A stretch of DNA of 64,000 nucleotides. It comes from Acidobacteriota bacterium (GTDB lineage: Bacteria > Acidobacteriota > Blastocatellia > Chloracidobacteriales > Chloracidobacteriaceae). The first letter of the stretch is position 1. Each line of letters opens with the position of its first letter. Positions 16,799 to 23,958 of this stretch are shown here, one piece after another. The stretch lies in contig JACQXX010000070.1 in the NCBI GenBank assembly GCA_016208495.1, positions 124,001 through 188,000 of the forward strand, read 5' to 3'. Both the position numbers and the translations under genes were made by a program. The notes under the pieces are model-generated. The model had not been told where the DNA came from. It was given only the letters and a program-made list of their open reading frames with translations, and searched no databases.

Positions 16799-18022
16799 TT
16801 AAGGGAGTGGAAGGCGGATAAACCGTGGCCGGTAAATATCCGCATTGGCAAAGTGTTCGGCAAAGGAAAATGTGTTGACGTTGTAGCTGATAAGCAACTC
16901 ACCGGGGGCTGAAAGATGTGGGTGAGCCTTGGCATTATAGGTTGTGATGTTGGGGGTGAGTGTCGTTTCCGGGCAGGTCCAGATTGGAATTGGTGGTCCC
17001 CACGGTCCGGCTGGACTATTACTATAACTAACCGCCACTGTATTGCTCAAGGTATCAAGTTGAAACACCAGCAGATAGCGGCCATCCGCCAGTGGTGTGA
17101 CGCTAAATTCTGACGAAAGCCGGGATGCAACCGGTGTCGCCGAACGGAAGGTCGTGACCCAGGTTCGGCCATTCCAGAAACGATATTGTGAAAATTGAGC
17201 GATTTTGTCTGGTTTGACACGTCCGACAACCAGTTTTTTATTGCCGGGGTCGTTTCTGAGGCCATACACATAGAGGTATCCATCTGGACGCGGGGCACCG
17301 GCCATCGTGGTGTTGGGCATCACCGCCATTCCAAAGGCCAGTTCGCCCTGGGCACCACTTGCGGCTTGAAACAACCGTGTATCCACCTGGGTGTAGGTAC
17401 GAAACGGATCCGCCAGATTGGCCACCGAATCACTCAACAGGGAAATGCCATCCGTTGCAAAATTAAACACGCCGCTGCCACCGGGTTTCATTCGCAGGCT
17501 GAACAGATACAGCCTGCCATTGACGACCAGTCCATCATTGGGCCAGAACCAGTGTGAAGCTGAGGTATTGGGTACAACTCTGGGCAAAGCGACACCCGTG
17601 TTTGAAGTCTTCCACAAAAATTGGATTTGATTTGGATTGGGCAGACCACCAGAGAGCAGAGCACTGGTGTTGCGAATGATGGTGCTGCCTTCGACTCGCT
17701 GGTTTTGCGTGTTGACTGAACCAATAAACGTGTCGCTAAAGACCCAAAATGTCGTGGTGTTGCCAGCCGTGCCGGGACGTTCATCACCAGAAATTGGAAT
17801 CGAATAAATCCCATCGGCCCCAGTCCAGCCAGTTTGCCGATCAAACAAAGCGTCCCATTCGGGCGCGGCTATAGCACTGTAAGGAGTGATATTGGCTCGG
17901 GTTGGGAGGTCTAACTGAGGGTCAGATTGAGCAAAGCAGAAGCTGACTGACTGTAACCAGCCAAAAATGCTCAAGCAAATCATGAGCACCAGAAGTCGAA
18001 ACGCAAAGAGCTTCCTGGGCAT
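16799..18022 (-). CDS. Secreted DUF4185-like beta-propeller protein
   Basis: About 407 residues from the ATG at 18022, preferred over a GTG at 18046 because AGGAAAA lies at good spacing. A signal peptide covers residues about 8-31 (ending near FCFAQS). The rest is beta-rich with repeated Trp/Asp motifs (WVFSDTFIGS, HWFWPNDGLVV, YLYVYGLRNDPGNKKLVVGR) typical of DUF4185/DUF5005 and five-bladed glycosidase-like propellers that bind or cleave extracellular polysaccharides. I cannot identify catalytic residues. It precedes the Vps62-like gene in a likely two-gene operon of exported proteins. Confidence 0.7.
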   Translation of the reverse strand: MPRKLFAFRLLVLMICLSIFGWLQSVSFCFAQSDPQLDLPTRANITPYSAIAAPEWDALFDRQTGWTGADGIYSIPISGDERPGTAGNTTTFWVFSDTFIGSVNTQNQRVEGSTIIRNTSALLSGGLPNPNQIQFLWKTSNTGVALPRVVPNTSASHWFWPNDGLVVNGRLYLFSLRMKPGGSGVFNFATDGISLLSDSVANLADPFRTYTQVDTRLFQAASGAQGELAFGMAVMPNTTMAGAPRPDGYLYVYGLRNDPGNKKLVVGRVKPDKIAQFSQYRFWNGRTWVTTFRSATPVASRLSSEFSVTPLADGRYLLVFQLDTLSNTVAVSYSNSPAGPWGPPIPIWTCPETTLTPNITTYNAKAHPHLSAPGELLISYNVNTFSFAEHFANADIYRPRFIRLPLP

Positions 18023-18041
18023 AGGTTTTCCTGAGTTGAAT

Positions 18042-18069
18042 CCCACCCGCCAACGCTGGTGGTACTGAC
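18042..18069. repeat. Single arm of the GTCAGTACCACC dispersed repeat
   Basis: CCCACCCGCCAACGCTGGTGGTACTGAC is one arm of the palindrome found complete at 9812-9888, here with changes in its centre. It lies at the start of the DUF4185-like gene. Confidence 0.8.
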
Positions 18070-18130
18070 AAATTTGAAATTACATTCTTGATGTATCAGA
18101 AAGCGAAGTTATTGAAATGACTGTTTTTCG

Positions 18131-18155
18131 CTGAACCCTGAACCCTGAACCCTAA
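18131..18155 (-). repeat. Heptamer repeat after kynA stop
   Basis: Three copies of the CCCTGAA-family heptamer, reading TTCAGGG on the coding strand just downstream of the tryptophan dioxygenase stop codon (opposite polarity to the copies that precede start codons). Confidence 0.9.
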
Positions 18156-18161
18156 ATGGTA

Positions 18162-18926
18162 TTAGCTTTTGGCACTGTGGGCCAGATCGTCGAAGTAGCG
18201 GCGAGTATGTTCCATCCCGGTTTTCAGGTTTTCAGAACAGGAATGTTGATTGCCGACCGTGCCCGATGTCGATGTAAATTCCGGTCCGAGCACGGTGGCG
18301 GCGGCTTCATAATGCAGTTTCCGCCAGCCGAAGAGTTGCTCATCAAACCGGGCAATTTCAGCTTTCAGCGGTTCCAGTTCTTCAGGTTTGACATCTGGAT
18401 GGCTGGCCACGTGGTCATAGGCTGTCCGGAGGGTGCCTTTTCCGAGCCGTTCCTGGGCAATGCGCGTCAAAATGCCATCCGGCCCCCGATATTTGGCCAG
18501 AAAATCCTGCATGCCGCTTCCAGAGACCAGTTCGTGATACATCTCGTCGCCGTGGCGTCCGGTGAGGAGTTCGATGATGGTCAATTGGGCGCTTTGCAGG
18601 CCCGAAGCACCACGCAACGCATCGCGAAATGACAGAAAGCTTTCTCGTGAAAGCGTCTTCATCACTTCAAAACCCTGAGTGGCACAGATAAATTCCTGGT
18701 TGACCCGGTTCATCAGGGCGGTTGCTGAAACCGCTTCTGGTGGAGAAGCGTGCAACCGGCGGATCACTTCGTCCAAATTGCGAATGATTTGGAAAAACCA
18801 GAGTTCAAAATGCTGGTGGATGGCAATAAACATCACCTCATCATACTTGTCAGTCTGGATATTGGACTGCAGGCGGTGAAGTTCATCAAGTTTAATGTAA
18901 TCCCAATAATTGATTCGGTCAGTCAT
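18162..18926 (-). CDS. kynA: Tryptophan 2,3-dioxygenase family protein
   Basis: 254 residues of the TDO fold. H37 in the IHQHFELWF helix corresponds to the active-site histidine, FRDALRGASGLQSAQ matches the conserved FR...SGFQS segment, and H205 in WRKLH corresponds to the proximal haem ligand. TDO opens the indole ring of L-tryptophan to N-formylkynurenine using O2 and haem. The usual GTGGSSG substrate loop after the ligand helix is replaced by TSTSGTVGNQ, so substrate specificity may differ. KMO (39928-41262) and kynureninase (48633-49895) are on the same strand in the window, supporting a kynurenine route; a formamidase was not found. Confidence 0.85.
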   Translation of the reverse strand: MTDRINYWDYIKLDELHRLQSNIQTDKYDEVMFIAIHQHFELWFFQIIRNLDEVIRRLHASPPEAVSATALMNRVNQEFICATQGFEVMKTLSRESFLSFRDALRGASGLQSAQLTIIELLTGRHGDEMYHELVSGSGMQDFLAKYRGPDGILTRIAQERLGKGTLRTAYDHVASHPDVKPEELEPLKAEIARFDEQLFGWRKLHYEAAATVLGPEFTSTSGTVGNQHSCSENLKTGMEHTRRYFDDLAHSAKS

Positions 18927-18954
18927 TTATCTCTTCTCGCTTGGGGGAATTGGT

Positions 18955-19200
18955 GTGGGTGTTGGGCTGAAGACCTTGGGCTAGGGGCTGAGGGCTGAAG
19001 AAAGAGGGCTGAAGAAAGAGGGCTGAAGAAAGAGGGCTAGGGGCTGAAGACTCGCAAGCTCGGGGCTGAAGACTTCGGGTTCAAGACAAAATCCCCGTCT
19101 TCTTCAACGCATTTTCTTCAGCCCTAAGCCCCAAGTCTTCAGCCCCAAGCCCCAAGCTCGAAGTCTTCAGCCCCAAGCCCGATATTTTCAGCCCTGGATT
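18955..19200. repeat. Imperfect inverted heptad-repeat spacer between queC and kynA
   Basis: On the minus (coding) strand the spacer starts with GGGCTTGGGGCTGAAGA-type units after the queC stop and ends with CTTCAGCCC-type units before kynA, forming a long imperfect hairpin. Units are mostly 7 bp or multiples (a 14-bp GGGCTGAAGAAAGA unit is repeated three times near 19000-19035). No gene is present. Confidence 0.85.
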
Positions 19201-19202
19201 TC

Positions 19203-19892
19203 TCAATCCCGATACGGCACCGGATCAGTTATCCCAGCTTCGGCAAAGCCTTTGAGGCGCAACTGGCAACTGTCGCACTCGCCACAGGCCGTGCCATCTG
19301 GGGTTGGATCATAACAACTGTGAGTGAGGCCATAGTCTACACCAAGTTCAAGCCCGCGCCGAATAATTTCCCCCTTCGTCAGTGTCATCAGAGGGGCATG
19401 AATCTGAAGGTGCTGTTTCCCTTCAACCCCAGCTCGTGTGGCCAGATTGGCCAGCGTTTCATAAGCCTGAATATATTCTGGCCGGCAGTCGGGATAGCCT
19501 GAATAATCGAGTGCATTGACCCCGATGAAGATATCTTCCGCACCCAGGACTTCGGCCCAGGCGAGGGCAAATGACAGGAAAATGGTGTTTCGGGCTGGCA
19601 CGTAGGTTACTGGAATTCCAGTGGAGAGTTGTTCGTTGGAACGATTTTTGGGAACGTCAATCGCTGCCGTCAGGGCCGAGCCACCGATGGCGCGCATATC
19701 AAATGACACGACGAGATGGTCTTTGACCTGTGATTGGGCAGCGATGTGGCGTGCGGCTTCAAGTTCGCGGGCGTGGCGCTGTCCATAGTCAAATGACAAC
19801 GCATAGACGGCATAGCCTTCTGATTGGGCAATGGCCAGAACGGTGGTCGAATCAAGACCACCACTGAGCAACACAACGGCTGGTTTGGACAT
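19203..19892 (-). CDS. queC: 7-cyano-7-deazaguanine synthase QueC
   Basis: 229 residues, full length for QueC. The PP-loop SGGLDST (residues 10-16) binds [11 protein letters not shown] follows, and the C-terminus carries the four-cysteine zinc site (HSC...CGECDSC). The enzyme converts 7-carboxy-7-deazaguanine, ammonia and ATP to preQ0, a precursor of the modified tRNA nucleoside queuosine and of 7-deazaguanine DNA modifications. No queD, queE or queF gene is nearby, and no DNA-modification (dpd) genes, so queuosine synthesis is the likelier role. Confidence 0.96.
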   Translation of the reverse strand: MSKPAVVLLSGGLDSTTVLAIAQSEGYAVYALSFDYGQRHARELEAARHIAAQSQVKDHLVVSFDMRAIGGSALTAAIDVPKNRSNEQLSTGIPVTYVPARNTIFLSFALAWAEVLGAEDIFIGVNALDYSGYPDCRPEYIQAYETLANLATRAGVEGKQHLQIHAPLMTLTKGEIIRRGLELGVDYGLTHSCYDPTPDGTACGECDSCQLRLKGFAEAGITDPVPYRD

Positions 19893-19931
19893 AAATCTAT
19901 AGAGTGCTCTGGCTTGACGGAGCTTTCAAAT

Positions 19932-20201
19932 TCATTCGGTTGGGTTACTTTTTGGTTTATCCTGAATCGCAAGCAACATGTCAATTGCTTCGACGGCTTC
20001 TCTCAGGTTGGTTTGAAACAGAATTCGATGGAGTTTGATGGCTTCAATTCTCTTATTTTGAGCCAAAAGGTCTTTGACTGCCTCCAGGTATTCCAGGTTT
20101 GAACTGAAATGGGTTGGATTTGGTTTCCGCTTGAGATATTGAATGAACACCACGATTTCGTTGAGTAAAAGCACTGTCAGAATCAAATAAACAAAGAACA
20201 T
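19932..20201 (-). CDS. Small membrane-anchored protein, unknown function
   Basis: About 89 residues from the ATG at 20201, which has GGAGGC upstream; a longer reading from 20252 has no such site. One N-terminal hydrophobic helix (FFVYLILTVLLLNEIVVFI) is followed by a basic segment and two amphipathic helices (EYLEAVKDLLAQNKR and REAVEAIDMLLAIQ), similar to the cytoplasmic helical hairpins of small membrane proteins with a degenerate ribosomal-L7/L12-like or TPR-like tail. No family recognised. It precedes queC by 39 bases on the same strand and may be co-transcribed. Confidence 0.65.
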   Translation of the reverse strand: MFFVYLILTVLLLNEIVVFIQYLKRKPNPTHFSSNLEYLEAVKDLLAQNKRIEAIKLHRILFQTNLREAVEAIDMLLAIQDKPKSNPTE

Positions 20202-20426
20202 ACTGCCTCCAGGAAATGTGAATTTTCCTGGGTATGGCAAGATAGGTGCCATTCATTCAAAGAGCAATGGATTGAATGTGTAAGATATTGAAAAAGAATG
20301 GCTTTGCTAGACTTGAATAGAGTCTGCGTCGGTGTGATGGATGATAGTTTGCTTCAATTTTGATTTAAATTGAATTACCAAAATCCCCTGTGAGTTCCTT
20401 TGGACCTATCCCAAAACTCAGATTTG

Positions 20427-20454
20427 GTCAGTACCACCTGCGTTAGCGGGTGGG
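20427..20454. repeat. Single arm of the GTCAGTACCACC dispersed repeat
   Basis: GTCAGTACCACCTGCGTTAGCGGGTGGG differs from the left arm at 9814 by one base in its centre. It lies just beyond the rsmB stop codon, in the spacer before the small membrane-protein gene. Confidence 0.85.
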
Positions 20455-20482
20455 TTGGAACGACTGATGACTGACAGGGAAC

Positions 20483-21979
20483 TCAATCTCGTTTCCGTTT
20501 TCGAAATCGGGCAGCAAAAAAACCATCTGGACCTGCATCTGGCCAGGTGCGCAGGTATTTCTCCGAAGTCAGGGCTGACCCCGCATCCGCTGGCGGTTCA
20601 AGCTCAAACTCCGGATGGCGATTGCGAAACCGGCGTGCGACTTCTTCGCCTTCTTTTTCTTCAAGCGAGCAGGTTGCATAGAGCAACACCCCACCAGGTT
20701 TGACCGCCAGAGCCGCATTTTCAAGAATCCGGCTCTGGAGTTCAGCCAGTTCCGGCAGTTTTTGCGGCGTGAGTTTCCATTTAATTTCGGGATGTCGCCG
20801 GAGCGTGCCCGTACCAGAGCAAGGTGCATCAACCAGCACAGCATCAAATCCAGCCGGTTCCAGGTGCAGGTACTTTGGCGCGGTGGCAAACAGCGTTTCC
20901 TGGCTGAAATCAACTTTTCCAGTCGTCAGAATTGTGACGCCGAGCCGTTCGCAATTGTTTTTAAGGTCAGTTACTCGTCGCGGATGCAGGTCACAGGCGA
21001 TCAGTTCTCCGCGATTGTTCATCTGGGCCGCGAGTTGCGCGGTTTTTCCACCTGGTGCGGCGCAGCAATCAAGCACTCGCATACCGGGCTGGACGCCGAG
21101 CCAGCGGGCTACCTGTTGTGAGGCCGCATCCTGAACATAGGCCGCGCCTTGTTCGACCAGTGGCCACAGGACTGAAAAATCACCTTCAATCCAGTGAACC
21201 GTTTGCGGGTCGTTACCAACGGTCTGGAGCTGAACGCCGGCTTGTTCAAGAGTTTGCCGTGTCTGGTCAATCGGTGCCCGCAGTGGATTGAACCAGAGAT
21301 AGAAATTGGGAATTGTATTGTCGGCCTGGGCAATCTGGAGGGTCCGTGCCGGTGACCACTGGCGTGCCCAGTGGGTGAGAAGCCACGACGGATGCGACAC
21401 CAGGTGAGCGAGTTCGTCCCAGTTGCGCCCGGTTGGTTCCGGGAGTGGTGCCGTTGCATCAAAGCGAATCCCCTGGCGGAGCGCCTCGCGCAAAATTGCG
21501 TTAGTAAATCCACCTAAATGAACAAGTTGCGTTTGGAGTTTGATGAGATTGACTGATTCGTTAACGGCGGCTGATTCGGGAATGCGTGACAGAAACGCAA
21601 TCTGGTACAGGCCCATCCGAAGGGCTGTTCGGACGGCTGGTTCAATGTGTTGGAGCGAACGGCTGGCCAGCCGGGCAATCTGATGGTCAATCCACCCACG
21701 CCAGCGCAGCACGCCAAAGGTGATTTCCTGGGCCAGTCGGCGGTCGGCTTCGCGGTGGTCGGCATTTCCGGCGCCTTCACGGAGTGCTTTCTGCAAAAAA
21801 CCATCCAGCACGTCGGAATCGAGAAAGTCACCCTGCTCAACAAACATCAAGGCATCAAAACTGACACGACGGGCAAGGGTAACCACAGGTTGGATCGGGA
21901 GCGATGGCTGATGGGAAACAGGAGATTGGCGAGAAGGCTTTGGGGAATTGGGGTTCGCTGGTGGGCGGCGATGTTTCAC
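20483..21979 (-). CDS. rsmB: 16S rRNA m5C967 methyltransferase RsmB
   Basis: The N-terminal NusB-like helical domain and a C-terminal SAM-dependent methyltransferase of the RsmB/NOL1/NOP2 family are both present. Motif I is VLDCCAAPGGKTAQLAA, motif IV VDAPCSGTGTLRRHP and motif VI LLYATCSLEEKEG, giving both the PC and the TC cysteines used in m5C transfer. Expected product: 5-methylcytidine at 16S rRNA position 967. The start is uncertain: GTG at 21979 gives 498 residues with a Pro-rich leader, GTG at 21886 gives 467; E. coli RsmB has 429. The open frame continues upstream through the tRNA gene, which cannot be coding. No clear Shine-Dalgarno sequence. Confidence 0.93.
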   Translation of the reverse strand: MKHRRPPANPNSPKPSRQSPVSHQPSLPIQPVVTLARRVSFDALMFVEQGDFLDSDVLDGFLQKALREGAGNADHREADRRLAQEITFGVLRWRGWIDHQIARLASRSLQHIEPAVRTALRMGLYQIAFLSRIPESAAVNESVNLIKLQTQLVHLGGFTNAILREALRQGIRFDATAPLPEPTGRNWDELAHLVSHPSWLLTHWARQWSPARTLQIAQADNTIPNFYLWFNPLRAPIDQTRQTLEQAGVQLQTVGNDPQTVHWIEGDFSVLWPLVEQGAAYVQDAASQQVARWLGVQPGMRVLDCCAAPGGKTAQLAAQMNNRGELIACDLHPRRVTDLKNNCERLGVTILTTGKVDFSQETLFATAPKYLHLEPAGFDAVLVDAPCSGTGTLRRHPEIKWKLTPQKLPELAELQSRILENAALAVKPGGVLLYATCSLEEKEGEEVARRFRNRHPEFELEPPADAGSALTSEKYLRTWPDAGPDGFFAARFRKRKRD

Positions 21980-22009
21980 TGACGAATACAAACTGAGGGA
22001 AATGAAAAA

Positions 22010-22093
22010 TGCCGGAGGAGAGACTCGAACTCTCACGAGGTTACCCTCACCGGATTTTGAGTCCGGCGCGTCTACCAGTTCCACCACTCCGGC
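22010..22093 (-). tRNA. tRNA-Leu (anticodon CAA)
   Basis: On the minus strand the sequence opens GCCGGAG and closes CTCCGGC plus discriminator A, forming a 7-bp acceptor stem. The anticodon stem CCGGA/TCCGG encloses loop CTCAAAA, giving anticodon CAA. A long variable arm (TGAGGGTAACCTCG region) marks a class II tRNA, and GTTCGAGTC fits the T loop. CCA is not encoded. It lies 30 bases upstream of the proposed rsmB start on the same strand. No integrase or att-like duplication is next to it. Confidence 0.96.
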
Positions 22094-22276
22094 ATAGAAA
22101 AAATTTGTGTGTGAAGAGAACGCGCATAGTAGCCAAAAAGCCCCCATCCGTCAACACCCTTTTTTGGTGAAAATCTCAATTGGATCTCCCTGGTTGAACC
22201 GGGTTGGCGTTCTGATGGAAGTGATGTAAAAAGCAGGCTCTCATTTCTTTTCTTATCAAATAGCATAGGAAATCAA

Positions 22277-22332
22277 TCAGTACTACTTCCCGTGAGCTGG
22301 TTAACCCACCCGCTGACGCAGGCGGTACTGAC
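22277..22332. repeat. Degenerate two-arm copy of the GTCAGTACCACC repeat
   Basis: Left arm TCAGTACTACTTCCCGTGAG and right arm CCCACCCGCTGACGCAGGCGGTACTGA are diverged, with a very short loop. It lies just upstream of the MDR oxidoreductase gene, so it could form a hairpin in or before that leader. Confidence 0.8.
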
Positions 22333-22363
22333 CATTTATCCTTCACCAAATGGAGCAAATCAA

Positions 22364-23368
22364 ATGACGACCCGAATCAACCGGCAATGGCGACTGGCGA
22401 CCCGGCCCGTCGGACTGATTGACGATAGTGTGTTTACCTGGACCGAAGAACCAGTGCGCGAACTCAACGAAGGCGAATTCCTGGTTCATAATTTGTACCT
22501 GTCGCTTGACCCAACCAACCGCATGTGGGCTCAGCACGATACTTATTTACCAGTCGTTCCGATTGGCGATGTCATGCGCGGCGGCACCATCGGTGTGATC
22601 GAAGCCTCGCGCAACCCCAATTTTCCGGAAGGCGCCCACGTCCAGGGGTTGCTTGGCTGGCAGGATTACGCCATTAGCAAAGGGCCCGGGGTCTCGATCT
22701 TGCCGGTCAATCCGCATATTCCGCTTTCAGCCTATATGGGCTTGTTTGGGCATATTGGGATGACCGCTTATTTTGGGCTGCTTGACATTGGCCAACCCAA
22801 AGAAGGAGAAACCCTGGTGGTTTCGGCTGCCGCTGGTGCGGTTGGCTCGATTGTCGGCCAGATTGGAAAAATCAAAGGCTGCCACGTTGTCGGAATTGTC
22901 GGCAACGATGAAAAATGCGACTGGATTGTCAAAGATCTCGGGTTTGACTCCGCCATCAATTACAAGACGGAAAACATTGCCAAAGCGCTGAAACAGCATT
23001 GTCCAAAGGGCATTGACATTGATTTTGAAAATGTCGGCGGCGAAATCATGGATGCCATCCTGGGCCAGATCAATCTCCGGGCACGAATTGTCCTGTGCGG
23101 GTTGATTTCACAGTACAACTCGAAGACACCCCAGCCGGGGCCATACAATTTTGCCAATGTGCTGGTCCAACGTGCTCGAATTGAAGGCTTTATCGTGCTT
23201 GATTACGCTGCCCGAGCCCACGAAGCCTTTGCCGAATTGGGCCAGTGGATGAAAGAAGGGAAGCTCAAATACCGCGTGGATGAAGTTGAAGGTCTGGAAC
23301 ATGCTCCACAATCCCTGAACAAACTCTTTGAAGGTTCCAACATTGGGAAACTGGTGGTGAAAATATAA
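22364..23368 (+). CDS. NADP-dependent oxidoreductase, MDR/leukotriene B4 dehydrogenase-like (curA type)
   Basis: About 334 residues from the ATG at 22364, chosen for GGAG eight bases upstream; the open frame reaches further up into a repeat. The N-terminal domain has NLYLSLDPTNRMW, and the Rossmann part reads LVVSAAAGAVGSIVGQIGK, followed by CDWIVKDLGFDSAINYK and IDIDFENVGGE. These are hallmarks of the zinc-free MDR branch that includes prostaglandin/alkenal reductases and curcumin reductase CurA, which reduce activated C=C bonds with NADPH. The physiological substrate is unknown. A strong hairpin at 23414-23464 follows the gene. Confidence 0.9.
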   Translation: MTTRINRQWRLATRPVGLIDDSVFTWTEEPVRELNEGEFLVHNLYLSLDPTNRMWAQHDTYLPVVPIGDVMRGGTIGVIEASRNPNFPEGAHVQGLLGWQDYAISKGPGVSILPVNPHIPLSAYMGLFGHIGMTAYFGLLDIGQPKEGETLVVSAAAGAVGSIVGQIGKIKGCHVVGIVGNDEKCDWIVKDLGFDSAINYKTENIAKALKQHCPKGIDIDFENVGGEIMDAILGQINLRARIVLCGLISQYNSKTPQPGPYNFANVLVQRARIEGFIVLDYAARAHEAFAELGQWMKEGKLKYRVDEVEGLEHAPQSLNKLFEGSNIGKLVVKI

Positions 23369-23413
23369 GGCTGAAGAAGCCTGGGTCTCAGGGCTTGGGG
23401 CTGAAGACTCTGT

Positions 23414-23464
23414 AAACCAAAACGGGGAGGCTTTGAAATTTTCAAAGCCTCCCCGTTTTGGTTT
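23414..23464. terminator. 25-bp perfect hairpin between convergent genes, likely bidirectional terminator
   Basis: AAACCAAAACGGGGAGGCTT... (23414-23438) pairs exactly with 23440-23464. It has A-rich and T-rich outer ends on both strands, as a bidirectional intrinsic terminator would, and sits after the MDR gene and upstream (in the opposite sense) of the NHL gene stop. Degenerate copies at 23854-23904 and 27184-27232 show it also belongs to a repeat family. Confidence 0.7.
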
Positions 23465-23544
23465 GAATCTGAAACCGAAGTCTTCCGCTCGAAGTCCTAC
23501 CTTTCCTGGTAGAAGTTTTTGATTGGATTCGATTGGGTCGAGTT

Positions 23545-23775
23545 GATTGGTTCTCATCCTGAAAGGATGGAGCAATTTTAGCCGGTCGGTTGGCCGCTTT
23601 GGGCCTACCACCGGAAACAGGTTGAATTTCCTCTCCTTCCCTCACGGCCCGCGTCCCATTGGGGCGCGGGCCGTGCAGGGAAATCTGGAGACTGACCCGC
23701 ATCCGGTGGTGGCGCGTCCAAAGCGACGCTGACCACCGGCTAAAATTGCTCCATCCCTCTGGGATGAAATCAAAA
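23545..23775. repeat. Large nested palindromic repeat, CCGGTGGT family
   Basis: Outer arms TAGCCGGT...CTACCACCGG and CCGGTGGTGGCGCG...GACCACCGGCTA enclose a central hairpin CACGGCCCGCG/CGCGGGCCGTG. The outermost blocks CATCCTGAAAGGATGGAGC and GCTCCATCCCTCTGGGATG are also inverted. A copy with its two halves exchanged lies near 27262-27450. It ends in a shared AAAACCGACAT-type tail. Confidence 0.85.
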
Positions 23776-23853
23776 AACCGACATCTGAAAGCTCAAGGCT
23801 TGGGGCTGAGAAAACCAGGGTTGAGGGGTGAAGAAAACGGGCTGAAGAACATG

Positions 23854-23904
23854 TAAAACAAAACGGGGAGGCTCTGAATACTTCAAAGTCTCCCCATTCT
23901 GTTT
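23854..23904. repeat. Imperfect copy of the GGGGAGGCTTTGAA hairpin
   Basis: AAAACAAAACGGGGAGGCTC pairs imperfectly with TCTCCCCATTCTGTTT downstream. It lies close to the stop codon of the first NHL gene (minus strand) and may serve as its terminator. Confidence 0.65.
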
Positions 23905-23958
23905 GGAGTTTATCTTCAGCTCAAGGTCTTCAGCCCCAATCCCTGAGCCCGATTGGTT

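Noticed and set aside
22010-22147. N-terminal extension of RsmB through the tRNA gene
   Set aside because: The in-frame translation crosses tRNA-Leu(CAA), a typical spurious reading; the real start must lie below 22010.
22010-23368. Genomic island integrated at tRNA-Leu
   Set aside because: No integrase gene and no direct repeat of the tRNA 3' end is visible nearby.
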